Part shown: positions 19,032 to 28,576 of the stretch, piece after piece
Layout: the number at the start of each line of letters is the position of its first letter
How positions within the stretch are numbered: the stretch's first letter is position 1
Assembly (NCBI GenBank): GCA_002689995.1
Contig: NZIV01000031.1
Span: forward strand, 40,521 to 104,520
Source: Fidelibacterota bacterium
Lineage (GTDB): Bacteria; Fidelibacterota; Marinisomatia; SCGC-AAA003-L08; GCA-2689995
DNA: 64,000 nucleotides
Direction of reading: 5' to 3'
Program-made: the position numbers and the translations under genes
The notes under the pieces: model-generated
The model's input: the letters and a program-made list of their open reading frames with translations, nothing else
Told to the model about the DNA's origin: nothing
The model's database searches: none

Positions 19032-19522
19032 TTTTCTAAAATCAAGGAAATAGCTGTAGTTAGTTTAAGAATATCGTCTCCTTGTTTTACTACGTGATTG
19101 GTAATATTCTTCGTTAAGTTTTTTATTACTAAATAACCAAGCTGATAATCTGACTCACAAATTTGAAAAAAATCTTCAGCCATCAATACACCAATCTCAC
19201 CATCAGTACTTGCAGCTATATTTGCAGTTCTTTTATTATTATCTGTAAATAAAGAATAATCTCCAAAAAATGGATAAATTGAAGAATTTAGAGTTATCAT
19301 CTCTTTTTCTCTATCATCAAAATCATTAGTATTTGTGACAAGTGTTAAAGGTTTTGAAATTCTTACTTCACCATCTAATAAAAAAATTAATGAATCTCCC
19401 GCATCACCTTCTTTTATGATTTCATCATTCATAGACACTTTTTTTCTTGTTACTACTTTTTCAAATTTTGCGATTTGAACTGAACTTAAGCCTTTAAAAA
19501 GAGAAAATTTATTTAATTCCAT
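19028..19522 (-). CDS. Stand-alone cyclic nucleotide-binding domain protein
   Basis: EGDAGDSLIFLLDGEVRIS...FFGDYSLFTDNNKRTANIAA resembles a cNMP-binding fold; no HTH domain visible. Confidence 0.85.
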   Translation of the reverse strand: MELNKFSLFKGLSSVQIAKFEKVVTRKKVSMNDEIIKEGDAGDSLIFLLDGEVRISKPLTLVTNTNDFDDREKEMITLNSSIYPFFGDYSLFTDNNKRTANIAASTDGEIGVLMAEDFFQICESDYQLGYLVIKNLTKNITNHVVKQGDDILKLTTAISLILEN

Positions 19523-20646
19523 TATTCTATTACTAAAGCCCCTTCATTTGGTTTAATAATGTAATCATCTTCTGGATTGATAACTACTCCTGTTTTATCA
19601 TTATTTACTAGCTGGTGACCCGCTTGTTTTAATTTATTTTCTATGAATAAATCAAGAGCAGAAGTATCCGATGATAATATTTCATTTACACCCATTTTAT
19701 GGTGAATTTCGTAGACTCCTATGCATATCAATTTTTTATTATTTCTTAGATAATTAAATAAATCATTGAATGATTTGCCGATATAAGGTTTTGGAATATC
19801 AATACTTCTTAAACTATTTGGTGAGTTATAATCTAAAATTCGATTTATTACTTCTGGTATTCCAGGAGCAAGGATATGTGCTGCAGCCATAAAGGTTTCA
19901 AAATCATCATCAAAAATAATTGCATCTGCATTTGCTCTTTTTAAATACCTCAAGCTATCTTTATCATTAGCATAAACTATAGTTTTACAATCTGAAGAAA
20001 GATGCTTTATACCGAGCGTTGTAATTATTGCTTTTTGGTCATTACCTTGCTTGTAATCCATAAGAATTATAGCTGCATTTGCTTTAGATACATTGGCTTT
20101 TTTCAAAATGGATTCCTCAGAATAATCACCAATAACAAATTTGATGTTAATATCGAATTTTTGGATAAATGAATTTAATTTATCAGAAGCTTCTTCATTT
20201 ACTAATACTAAATCAATCTTATGTTCTGATAAATTGATTAAGGAATTAATAATATGTTCCATTTTTCGATTCCATCCACAAATCAGGATATGATCTTCGA
20301 GTGATATTTTTTCCAATCCCTTCCCTTCTCTTATTTTTTTTGCAACAAATATTGAAGAAATCGTACCTGTGACGAGTGCAATTAGTCCAATTCCAGACAT
20401 CATTATGATTATTGCAAATATTCTACCAGGTATTCCTGTTGGAGACATATCTCCATATCCAACAGTAGTCATGGTGACAATTGTCCACCAAAGTGAATTT
20501 AGAATACTATTGAAGTCAGATTGAGGATGTCCTTCTAAAAAATAGATTCCAATTCCACCAATAGTCCATACAGCAATTAAGGCAAAAATAACCTTTGAAA
20601 TTGGTCTTGCCCAAAGATCTTTTATTTTTTCTATTAGATTATTCAA
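19522..20646 (-). CDS. Potassium channel with RCK/TrkA-N domains
   Basis: Selectivity filter TMTTVGYGDMSP between two TMs; RCK Rossmann domain ILICGWNRKMEHI; TrkA-C-like C-terminus. Confidence 0.94.
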   Translation of the reverse strand: MNNLIEKIKDLWARPISKVIFALIAVWTIGGIGIYFLEGHPQSDFNSILNSLWWTIVTMTTVGYGDMSPTGIPGRIFAIIIMMSGIGLIALVTGTISSIFVAKKIREGKGLEKISLEDHILICGWNRKMEHIINSLINLSEHKIDLVLVNEEASDKLNSFIQKFDINIKFVIGDYSEESILKKANVSKANAAIILMDYKQGNDQKAIITTLGIKHLSSDCKTIVYANDKDSLRYLKRANADAIIFDDDFETFMAAAHILAPGIPEVINRILDYNSPNSLRSIDIPKPYIGKSFNDLFNYLRNNKKLICIGVYEIHHKMGVNEILSSDTSALDLFIENKLKQAGHQLVNNDKTGVVINPEDDYIIKPNEGALVIE

Positions 20647-20710
20647 AGATAATTAAATTAATTAAGTTATTAAATTTGGAATTTTTTCTTTTTTATTGCA
20701 AGTATTATTT

Positions 20711-20726
20711 TGTGACATTTATCACA
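20711..20726. promoter_or_regulatory. CRP-type operator-like palindrome
   Basis: TGTGACATTTATCACA is a perfect TGTGA-N6-TCACA, 65 bp upstream of the K+ channel start. Confidence 0.6.
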
Positions 20727-20744
20727 GACTTATATCATTAACAA

Positions 20745-21746
20745 TTAATTTGAATTTTTAGTTGTTTTTAAAGGATCAGGTACATTTCTTGTAATCCAAT
20801 AAAGAGTTATAAAAGTAACAATTAGCATAATCGAAACTATCGTCCAATGGAATCTAGATTTATGGTAGATTGATGATCTTGCAATCAATTGATAATCTTT
20901 ATCTGCAAAATCTATTCCTGAAAAACGCCAAAGCAACGTGTCGTTAAAAATTGAATCAGCATTTGTTTCATAATAAAAACCTGGGAGAAATAGATATAAT
21001 TCAAAAATATCATCGGCCAAATCAATTGTTATACGTGTTTCTTGTTCAAATTTTGTTAGTAATATTATAAAATTTTCAATAGAATCATCAATTAAATGTT
21101 TTTTTACAATTTCAATTCCATCCATTTTAATAAACTCAAAATTTTCTTGAAGTGACTCATTATCGTAGTTTCTCTTTATGATATTAAGCCAGTCATTTAT
21201 AGCAAGAGATATAATGTTTTTTATATTAAAACCAATGTTAGACTCAATTATTGCCTGATTAAAGATATAAGATAAACCATTATGAACCCAACCCTGCGGA
21301 GCCTGTTCTTGATTCTGTATGAATGAATGTAGAATAGGATATTTTTCTTTAGCATCTCTGCCCTCAAATGAGAAATTGAAATTATAATATTCATATATTA
21401 ACCTATTTTTATAATCTAGATTCATCTTATGATTTAATAGAATATCTTTTCTTATGGAGTCGTCATTATAAAAATTATTTGGTAAGGTTTGATTTTCATT
21501 GAATTTTTTTTCAAATGAGTAAAAATATGGTTCAGTTAGATTATTTAAATTATTTTTAATAATCCAATCGGATGACTCTGGTATTGGATAGTCTAAATTT
21601 AAGATATCATCCTTGTCGCCTTCAATTAAATGAGAATATTTGAAGCTTCCATTAGGTTCAACAGAAATACGAATTTTATGTTCGACACAATTTGTTATTG
21701 TAATTAAAATAATTAAGTTGGATAGAATTTTTTTTAAAGTTGCCAT
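20745..21746 (-). CDS. Hypothetical lipoprotein with a C-terminal TM
   Basis: From Met at 21746: MATLKKILSNLIILITITNC lipobox-like; C-terminal WTIVSIMLIVTFITLYWI. Confidence 0.65.
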   Translation of the reverse strand: MATLKKILSNLIILITITNCVEHKIRISVEPNGSFKYSHLIEGDKDDILNLDYPIPESSDWIIKNNLNNLTEPYFYSFEKKFNENQTLPNNFYNDDSIRKDILLNHKMNLDYKNRLIYEYYNFNFSFEGRDAKEKYPILHSFIQNQEQAPQGWVHNGLSYIFNQAIIESNIGFNIKNIISLAINDWLNIIKRNYDNESLQENFEFIKMDGIEIVKKHLIDDSIENFIILLTKFEQETRITIDLADDIFELYLFLPGFYYETNADSIFNDTLLWRFSGIDFADKDYQLIARSSIYHKSRFHWTIVSIMLIVTFITLYWITRNVPDPLKTTKNSN

Positions 21747-22027
21747 CAAATTTAATTCCTTAAATATCATACTGAAAATTACGAAAATAATTATGAATTA
21801 TCTGAAACTCATTATTAGCTAATTTGCAATTAATCAATAATAATAACAGAATATTTTCTAATTAATTAAAATTAAATTTTAAAAATAGTTAAATCATTGC
21901 AAACTTAGTTGAATTAATTAATGATTTGATTTAATTATTATTTTAAATTAAAACAATTTCAATAAGTAAATTACTATACAAATGTTTATTGGTTTTTTGT
22001 TCAATTAAGAAGATTCAATAGTTAAAA

Positions 22028-22783
22028 ATGACTGTAATAAAAAATATAGAAGATAAAATTGCTATCCTTCAATTAAATCGACCAAAAGCAAATGCGATAA
22101 ATGAGGAGATGGTAGACGAAATTTTGGTACATTTGTCTAGTATTAGAAATGATGACTCAATTGATGGAATAATACTTACAGGTAACTTAGGTTTTTTCTC
22201 TGCTGGATTAGATGTTTTAGAGCTTTTTCCTCAATCAAAACAGGAAATAACAAACTTTTGGATTAAATTTAATCAGCTTTTAGTAGAACTCTTTTCATAT
22301 CCTAAATTAATATTTAGTGCAATTACGGGCCATAGTCCTGCAGGAGGAACGGTTTTAGCTATAATGACAGACTATAGGGTTATGGCGGAAGGTAATTATA
22401 AAATTGGATTAAATGAAGTAGCTGTTGGTTTGATTTTACCTGGAGCAATTGGGAAAGTTTTTCAATATATTTTAGGTCCACGCAACGCAGAAAAATATGG
22501 GCTTACAGGTAAATTAGTTTCAGCTAAAAAGGCATTAAATGTTGGATTAATAGATGAAATAATACCTTTAGATAATGTATTGGAAGAAACTAAGATTAGA
22601 ATGAAAACTTGGTTAAAGCTACCTAATTATCAACAAAGATTAACAAAATTGAAATTAAGAGATTCTATTATTAAAGAAATTAAACAGAATCAAAAGATTT
22701 ATACACAAGAGATTATTGATATTTGGTTTAGTAAGCCTGGACAGGAAATTCTCAGTGGACTTGTTAGTAAGCTGAAAAAATAA
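22028..22783 (+). CDS. Enoyl-CoA hydratase/isomerase family protein
   Basis: ILTGNLGFFSAGLDVLEL...SAITGHSPAGGTVLAIMTDYRVMAEG crotonase motifs. Confidence 0.92.
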   Translation: MTVIKNIEDKIAILQLNRPKANAINEEMVDEILVHLSSIRNDDSIDGIILTGNLGFFSAGLDVLELFPQSKQEITNFWIKFNQLLVELFSYPKLIFSAITGHSPAGGTVLAIMTDYRVMAEGNYKIGLNEVAVGLILPGAIGKVFQYILGPRNAEKYGLTGKLVSAKKALNVGLIDEIIPLDNVLEETKIRMKTWLKLPNYQQRLTKLKLRDSIIKEIKQNQKIYTQEIIDIWFSKPGQEILSGLVSKLKK

Positions 22784-22796
22784 ATGCAGGAGATAA

Positions 22797-23555
22797 ATGT
22801 CAGGTCATAGTAAATGGTCAACAATAAAGCGTAAAAAAGCAGCTATTGATGCAAAGAGAGGGGCTGCATTCACACGAGTTTCTAAGGATATTACATTAGC
22901 TTCTCGAGATGGTGGTGGTGATATTGAAATGAATCCTGCATTACGTTTAGCTATTCAAAAAGCAAAATCTGTTAATATGCCCAAAGATAATATAGAAAGA
23001 GCTATTAAAAAGGGAACAGGTGATCTGCCAGGGATGAAATTTGAGGATTATATCTATGAAGGTTATGGTCCTGGTGGTGTTGCCATTTTACTTTCTGTAT
23101 TAACAGACAATAAAAATAGAACAGTCCCTGAAATCCGTCATTTAATGTCTAAAAATGGTGGAAATTTAGGTGAGCCAGGCTGTGTAAATTGGATGTTCGA
23201 GAAAAAAGGAATCATTACTGTATCTAAAAAAAATAGTAATGAAAATAAATTATTTGAAACTGCTTTAGATTTAGGTGCAGATGATTTTAGTTCGGAAGAT
23301 GAACATAACTTTACCATAATTACTTTACCAGAATTTTTTGGAGATGTGAGTAAAGGGTTGGAGGAAGCTGGAATCGAGATTGAATCGGGAGAATTAACAT
23401 TAGAACCTCAAAATAAAGTTAATATTAAGGGTGATAACGCGGTTAATTTACTTAAACTATTAGATTTGCTTGAAGACTATGAAGATATTCAGAAGGTATA
23501 CACAAATTTTGAAATTGATGATGATGAACTTGCTAAAATATCTCCGGAATTATAA
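22797..23555 (+). CDS. YebC/PmpR-family protein
   Basis: MSGHSKWSTIKRKKAAIDAKRG...PKDNIERAIKKGTG. Confidence 0.97.
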   Translation: MSGHSKWSTIKRKKAAIDAKRGAAFTRVSKDITLASRDGGGDIEMNPALRLAIQKAKSVNMPKDNIERAIKKGTGDLPGMKFEDYIYEGYGPGGVAILLSVLTDNKNRTVPEIRHLMSKNGGNLGEPGCVNWMFEKKGIITVSKKNSNENKLFETALDLGADDFSSEDEHNFTIITLPEFFGDVSKGLEEAGIEIESGELTLEPQNKVNIKGDNAVNLLKLLDLLEDYEDIQKVYTNFEIDDDELAKISPEL

Positions 23556-23558
23556 TTT

Positions 23559-24038
23559 TTGACTATTTTAGGGATTGATCCAGGAATACGAAAAATGGGA
23601 TTTGGTTTGATAAATATGCAAAATGAAAACCCTAATTTAATTGATTTTGGAATTATTTCTACAAATTCTGATATGGCGTTAGAAAAAAGATTGAGAGTAA
23701 TTTATAATGATATTGAGTTAGTTATTAATCAGTTTAAACCCAAGGCTATGTCCGTTGAAGGTAGTTTTTTCTCTAAAAATGTTAAATCTATGATGATGTT
23801 GGGGCATGCTAGAGGGATGGCTCTCTTGGGTGCTGCACAGTCGGGAATTCCTGTTTATGAATATTCCCCAAGGAAGGTGAAGCAAGCTGTTACGGGCAAT
23901 GGAAATGCATCTAAAGATCAGGTGAAATATATGGTAAAAATGATATTAGGACTAAAATCTGATACAATTCCAGATGATGCGAGTGATGCACTTGCAATTG
24001 CACTATGTCATACAAAACAGTTTAGATATGATGATTGA
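23559..24038 (+). CDS. ruvC: Holliday junction resolvase RuvC
   Basis: ILGIDPGIRKMGFGLI...SVEGSFFSKNVKSMMMLGHARG...DDASDALAIALCH; TTG start. Confidence 0.96.
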   Translation: MTILGIDPGIRKMGFGLINMQNENPNLIDFGIISTNSDMALEKRLRVIYNDIELVINQFKPKAMSVEGSFFSKNVKSMMMLGHARGMALLGAAQSGIPVYEYSPRKVKQAVTGNGNASKDQVKYMVKMILGLKSDTIPDDASDALAIALCHTKQFRYDD

Positions 24039-24624
24039 ATATTTACACGGGAAATTACACAGTAAAAATAAATCTAATGTTGTAATTGATGTGAACGGAG
24101 TAGGCTATTTATGTAATATAACTTCGAGTACCTATGATCAATGTCCTCAAGCGGGGGAATTGATTTCATTGTTAATTCATTTTAGTGTAACTGAAAATTC
24201 ACAAGAGCTTTTTGGGTTTCATGATGAAAAAGAACGAACAATGTTTAAAATGTTAATCGGGATTTCTGGGATTGGACCTAAAACAGCAATTGCGATGTTG
24301 TCTAATATTTCACCACAAGAATTTAAAAAACGAATTATAAGCAGTGAAGTAAGTATGCTTACTGCAGTACCAGGGATTGGGCCAAAAACTGCAAAAAGAA
24401 TTATTATTGAATTGAAAGATAAGTTTATAAAGATGTCTGATGATGATTTGCCAATTGAAGAGGGAAGCGGTGGAAGTCTAGCACAAATAGAAGCAAGTGA
24501 TGCATTAGCTTTATTAGGGTTTAAATCTAAAGATATTCAGCATGTCTTAGATTCTATTGTAGAATCTGATGGTCTAGATAAAACAGAAAATTTGATAAGA
24601 AAGGCATTGAAATTACTCAATTAA
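24031..24624 (+). CDS. ruvA: Holliday junction DNA helicase subunit RuvA
   Basis: MIEYLHGKLHSKNKSNVVIDVNGVGYLCNI; helix-hairpin-helix GISGIGPKTA and AVPGIGPKTAKRIIIELKDK; start moved from 23974 to 24031. Confidence 0.96.
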   Translation: MIEYLHGKLHSKNKSNVVIDVNGVGYLCNITSSTYDQCPQAGELISLLIHFSVTENSQELFGFHDEKERTMFKMLIGISGIGPKTAIAMLSNISPQEFKKRIISSEVSMLTAVPGIGPKTAKRIIIELKDKFIKMSDDDLPIEEGSGGSLAQIEASDALALLGFKSKDIQHVLDSIVESDGLDKTENLIRKALKLLN

Positions 24625-24650
24625 AGAAAACAATACTTTATCCTTCTCAT

Positions 24651-25697
24651 TTGAAATTAAATGCAAAACTGGTACCATATGCAGGATTTGAAATGCCTGT
24701 TCAATACCCTGAAGGAATAAAAAAAGAATATCAATCAATCCGCAAAGATGTTGGAATGTTTGATGTATCTCATATGGGCGAATTTGAATTTTCAGGGGAA
24801 AATGCAGAGCGATTTCTCCAAAGATTGACTATAAATGATGTTTCTCGGCTTTATAATGGTCGTGCTCAATATTCAGTAATGTGTAATCAAAATGGTGGGA
24901 TTATTGATGATTTAATTTTATATAAATTTAAAGATAGATACTTTATGGTTATTAATGCTTCTAATATTGATAAGAACTGGAGTTGGGTTAATAGAAATTT
25001 AATTGAAAATGTTGAAGTTAAAAATTTGAGTGATTCATATTCATTGATTGCAATTCAAGGACCTAATTCTAGAAATACACTCGAAAATATTTTCCAACAA
25101 GTAAATGACTTAAAATTTTATCACGCACGTGAAATTGATTTTAATGGAGAAAAAATAATATTAAGTAGAACTGGATATACTGGTGAATTGGGGTTTGAAA
25201 TTTATGCTTCTGGAAATAATATCCAAAAGATATGGGAGGTTTTATTAAGTAAAGGTGTTCAGCCTTGTGGATTAGGAGTAAGAGATCTACTCCGGATGGA
25301 AATGAAATATTGTCTCTATGGAAATGATATTGATGAAAGTACTAATCCATTAGAGGCTGGATTAAGCTGGATAACTGACTTTAAAAATCAATTTATTGGA
25401 ATTGAAAATTTAAAAAGATGTAAATCAAATGGTTTAGATCGAAATCTCGTAGCATTAAAATTAGAAGAAAGAGGAATCCCTCGAAAAGGATATTTGATTT
25501 ATAATGAAGATAACATAATTGGTGAAATTTGTAGTGGTACTCAATCATTAGCTTTAAATTGTGGAATTGGTCTTGGGTATGTGAAAAATGGATTTCATAA
25601 TATAGGTACAAAAATATCTGTATCTATTCGAGATAAAAAATTAAACGCAGTAATAATTAAGCCACCATTTATAGGATTAACCTCACTTTTTGCCTAA
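24651..25697 (+). CDS. gcvT: Glycine cleavage system aminomethyltransferase
   Basis: LVPYAGFEMPVQYPEG...DVGMFDVSHMGE...RTGYTGELGFEIY; the true N-terminus probably lies upstream of the 24651 TTG. Confidence 0.95.
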   Translation: MKLNAKLVPYAGFEMPVQYPEGIKKEYQSIRKDVGMFDVSHMGEFEFSGENAERFLQRLTINDVSRLYNGRAQYSVMCNQNGGIIDDLILYKFKDRYFMVINASNIDKNWSWVNRNLIENVEVKNLSDSYSLIAIQGPNSRNTLENIFQQVNDLKFYHAREIDFNGEKIILSRTGYTGELGFEIYASGNNIQKIWEVLLSKGVQPCGLGVRDLLRMEMKYCLYGNDIDESTNPLEAGLSWITDFKNQFIGIENLKRCKSNGLDRNLVALKLEERGIPRKGYLIYNEDNIIGEICSGTQSLALNCGIGLGYVKNGFHNIGTKISVSIRDKKLNAVIIKPPFIGLTSLFA

Positions 25698-25710
25698 GTT
25701 TCTAGATAAT

Positions 25711-28008
25711 ATGTCAACTAGACAGCGGGAAATTGTTGGAATCTTGATGATGGGTTTAGGCTTCTTAGTTCTCCTTAGTTTAGTTTCATATAACCCTACG
25801 GAAGAAATGACTTTTCCTCATGATCAGAAAAGTAATAATTATTTAGGTTATTTTGGGATTTACGTATCACATATTTTAATTAAATATACATTTGGAGTTG
25901 GTGCATTTTGTTTCCCCATTATTTTAGGAGTAGTTGGAGGAGGACTATTCTCAAATAAACCTTTTAGATTTTTAATTCATCAATGTTCTTATTTCTTTGG
26001 AGCGGGTCTTTGGTTAGGTATTTTTAACTGGACAATTTTACTCTTTAAAGAATCTGATATATCTAATTTTACACATGCAGGTCTATTTAGCTCAATGCTT
26101 GGTAAGTTCATCTATGATTTTGTTGGCGGTTTAGGACTATTTATAATTATAAGCACATCATTGGTTTTTATTATTTCTGGATACTTTAATTATTCTGTGA
26201 AAGACGGTTTAGTAATTTTTAAGAAATTTATTTTAAATCTATTTAATATAATTATTATTAAATTAAAGGAATACAAAAAAGCAAAAGTATTTGGTGTCGA
26301 TCCAGAAATAAAAATTGCTGAAAAAGAAGAATTAACATCTAATTCCGAAGAAAGTCTAAATGATAAAATTGAAGAAGAATTAGAAGGAAAGGAAGACTCT
26401 TTATTAGAAATTAATAGGCATGAACAAAAAGACCAAGAGCAATTAAATATAAATGAAATAACTGAAGAAATTGATACTGAAGAAATTGAAATTAGTGAAA
26501 TTACTCAAGTTGAACAAGGTGACCTAGATTCTGAAGCAGAAAGACGAGCTAGATTTTTACAATATAAGCTTCCAACACTAAATTTATTATATAACCCACC
26601 TGAAATTCGTGAAGATATGTCTGAGGAGATTTTAAATGATAAAGCAAAGGAGCTAGAACATGCTTTAGAAACTTTTAATGTTCATGGACGGGTTTTGCGA
26701 ATTTCGCCTGGTCCAGTTATAACGCTATTTGAAGTAGAGCCATCAGAGGGTGTTAGAGTCAATAAATTTGTTAATCTTGCAGATGATTTAGCAAGAATTA
26801 TGAAAGCGCAAAGAGTTAGAATAATTGCTCCAATTCCAGGCTCTAAAACCGTAGGAATTGAATTACCAAATATAAATCCAGCGATTGTTTTTATTCGCAA
26901 TATTTTAAATTCACGAAAATATATTGAGGCAGAGTCTAAATTAACTTTAGCTATCGGTCGAACCACAAAAGGTGAAGCATTTACCTTTGATCTAGCAAAA
27001 ATGCCACACTTATTAATAGCTGGTGCAACGGGTGCAGGGAAATCTGTTTGTATCAATACTGTAGTTATTTCAATCCTATATAAGGCACGACCTGATGAAG
27101 TTAAGTTTATAATGATTGATCCGAAAAGAATTGAACTATCAACTTATAGAGAATTGGTTGGATATCATCTTATTACATCGCCTAATATTGAAGAATACGT
27201 CATGACGACACCTGAAAATGCAGTTGCTGTTCTTCATGCAGCTCTCTCTGAAATGGAGCGACGGTATGATGTCTTTTCGAAAGCAACTGTTCGAAATCTT
27301 GGTGAATATCATAATAAATGCAAGTCAAATCCAAACTTAGAGAAAATGCCATTTATAGTGGTTTTAATTGATGAATTAGCAGATTTAATGCAAACTTCTG
27401 GCCGAGAAATAGAGGATCCAATTGCTAGGCTAGCTCAAATGGCTAGAGCTGTTGGGATACATTTAATTGTTGCAACTCAAAGGCCATCAGTAGATGTAAT
27501 AACTGGTGTAATTAAAGCAAATTTTCCTGCAAGAATAGCTTTCCAAGTTTCTTCAAAAGTAGATTCTAGGACTATTATTGACCAGATGGGAGCTGAAAAA
27601 TTATTAGGTAGAGGAGATATGTTATTACTGCCTCCAGGACAGTCTACACCAATTCGTTTACATAATGCATTTATTACTCTTGAAGAGATTGAAAAAATTA
27701 TGAATCATATTACTTCGCAACCTAGACCTGAAGAAGTTAGACTTCCTGAAATTGTAAAGAAAAGTGATAGTCCCGAGATTAATTTTGGTCAAGATAGGGA
27801 TGAATTATTATCTGATGCTGCACGATTAGTTATTCAAATTGATCAGGCATCAGTTTCTCTATTACAAAGAAGATTCAGAATTGGATATAGTCGTGCAGGT
27901 CGCTTAATTGACGAATTGGAGGCTTTGGGTATAATATCTGGATACAGTGGAAGTAAAGCTCGTGATGTACTTGTTGATGAATCCTATTTGGAGCAAGTTG
28001 GATTATGA
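25711..28008 (+). CDS. ftsK: DNA translocase FtsK/SpoIIIE
   Basis: N-terminal TMs, PHLLIAGATGAGKSVCINT Walker A, LIDELADLMQTSGREIEDPIARLAQMARAVGIHLIVATQRPS, C-terminal gamma winged helix; ATG at 25711 within track ORF 25690-28008. Confidence 0.96.
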   Translation: MSTRQREIVGILMMGLGFLVLLSLVSYNPTEEMTFPHDQKSNNYLGYFGIYVSHILIKYTFGVGAFCFPIILGVVGGGLFSNKPFRFLIHQCSYFFGAGLWLGIFNWTILLFKESDISNFTHAGLFSSMLGKFIYDFVGGLGLFIIISTSLVFIISGYFNYSVKDGLVIFKKFILNLFNIIIIKLKEYKKAKVFGVDPEIKIAEKEELTSNSEESLNDKIEEELEGKEDSLLEINRHEQKDQEQLNINEITEEIDTEEIEISEITQVEQGDLDSEAERRARFLQYKLPTLNLLYNPPEIREDMSEEILNDKAKELEHALETFNVHGRVLRISPGPVITLFEVEPSEGVRVNKFVNLADDLARIMKAQRVRIIAPIPGSKTVGIELPNINPAIVFIRNILNSRKYIEAESKLTLAIGRTTKGEAFTFDLAKMPHLLIAGATGAGKSVCINTVVISILYKARPDEVKFIMIDPKRIELSTYRELVGYHLITSPNIEEYVMTTPENAVAVLHAALSEMERRYDVFSKATVRNLGEYHNKCKSNPNLEKMPFIVVLIDELADLMQTSGREIEDPIARLAQMARAVGIHLIVATQRPSVDVITGVIKANFPARIAFQVSSKVDSRTIIDQMGAEKLLGRGDMLLLPPGQSTPIRLHNAFITLEEIEKIMNHITSQPRPEEVRLPEIVKKSDSPEINFGQDRDELLSDAARLVIQIDQASVSLLQRRFRIGYSRAGRLIDELEALGIISGYSGSKARDVLVDESYLEQVGL

Positions 28009-28574
28009 AGCTAATTGTATTTTTTATTTCTATTGGATTTGGAAATTCAATAATTGATAATTGGATTGACCATAAATTAAAATTACTAAAGATTTCACCT
28101 TTAATGATTTCTGGTAAATTATTAAGTAGTAATCAATATTCTGAAATTAATTCGAGCTTTGAGATAATTATTGTAGATGATAGTAAGTTCCAAATAAAAT
28201 TAGGAAAAAAAAACATATATTATTCACTTGAATCGACACAAGTTTATGATAGTATAACAAATCAATTGATCATCGATGTTCCTGACTTAAGTTTAATTAG
28301 AAATTTCTATGATATTTTTAAAAATAGAAATGTAAAAATTGATACTAATTGTTATAATAATGATATTATCGAATGTGAAGTCGAAATAGCTAAATATAAT
28401 TTACTTTTTAACGTAAGTTTTTCACCATTAGATTCTTCAGTAATAGAACTTGAACACTATTTGATGCCAACTTTATCGCAGGTAAAAGATCTACAAATAA
28501 AAAATATAAATTTAGATAATAAAAAGTTGAATACTGATTTTAAAGACAGTTTTATTATTGATTTAAGGCCTTAA
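28005..28574 (+). CDS. Probable LolA-like outer-membrane lipoprotein carrier protein
   Basis: Signal peptide; ISGKLLSSNQYSEINSSFEIIIVDDSKFQIKLGKKNIYYSLESTQVYDSITNQLIID resembles LolA; overlaps the ftsK stop. Confidence 0.55.
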   Translation: MKLIVFFISIGFGNSIIDNWIDHKLKLLKISPLMISGKLLSSNQYSEINSSFEIIIVDDSKFQIKLGKKNIYYSLESTQVYDSITNQLIIDVPDLSLIRNFYDIFKNRNVKIDTNCYNNDIIECEVEIAKYNLLFNVSFSPLDSSVIELEHYLMPTLSQVKDLQIKNINLDNKKLNTDFKDSFIIDLRP

Positions 28575-28576
28575 TA

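Noticed and set aside
26682-27056. 124-aa minus-strand ORF
   Set aside because: Antisense to the conserved FtsK ATPase domain.
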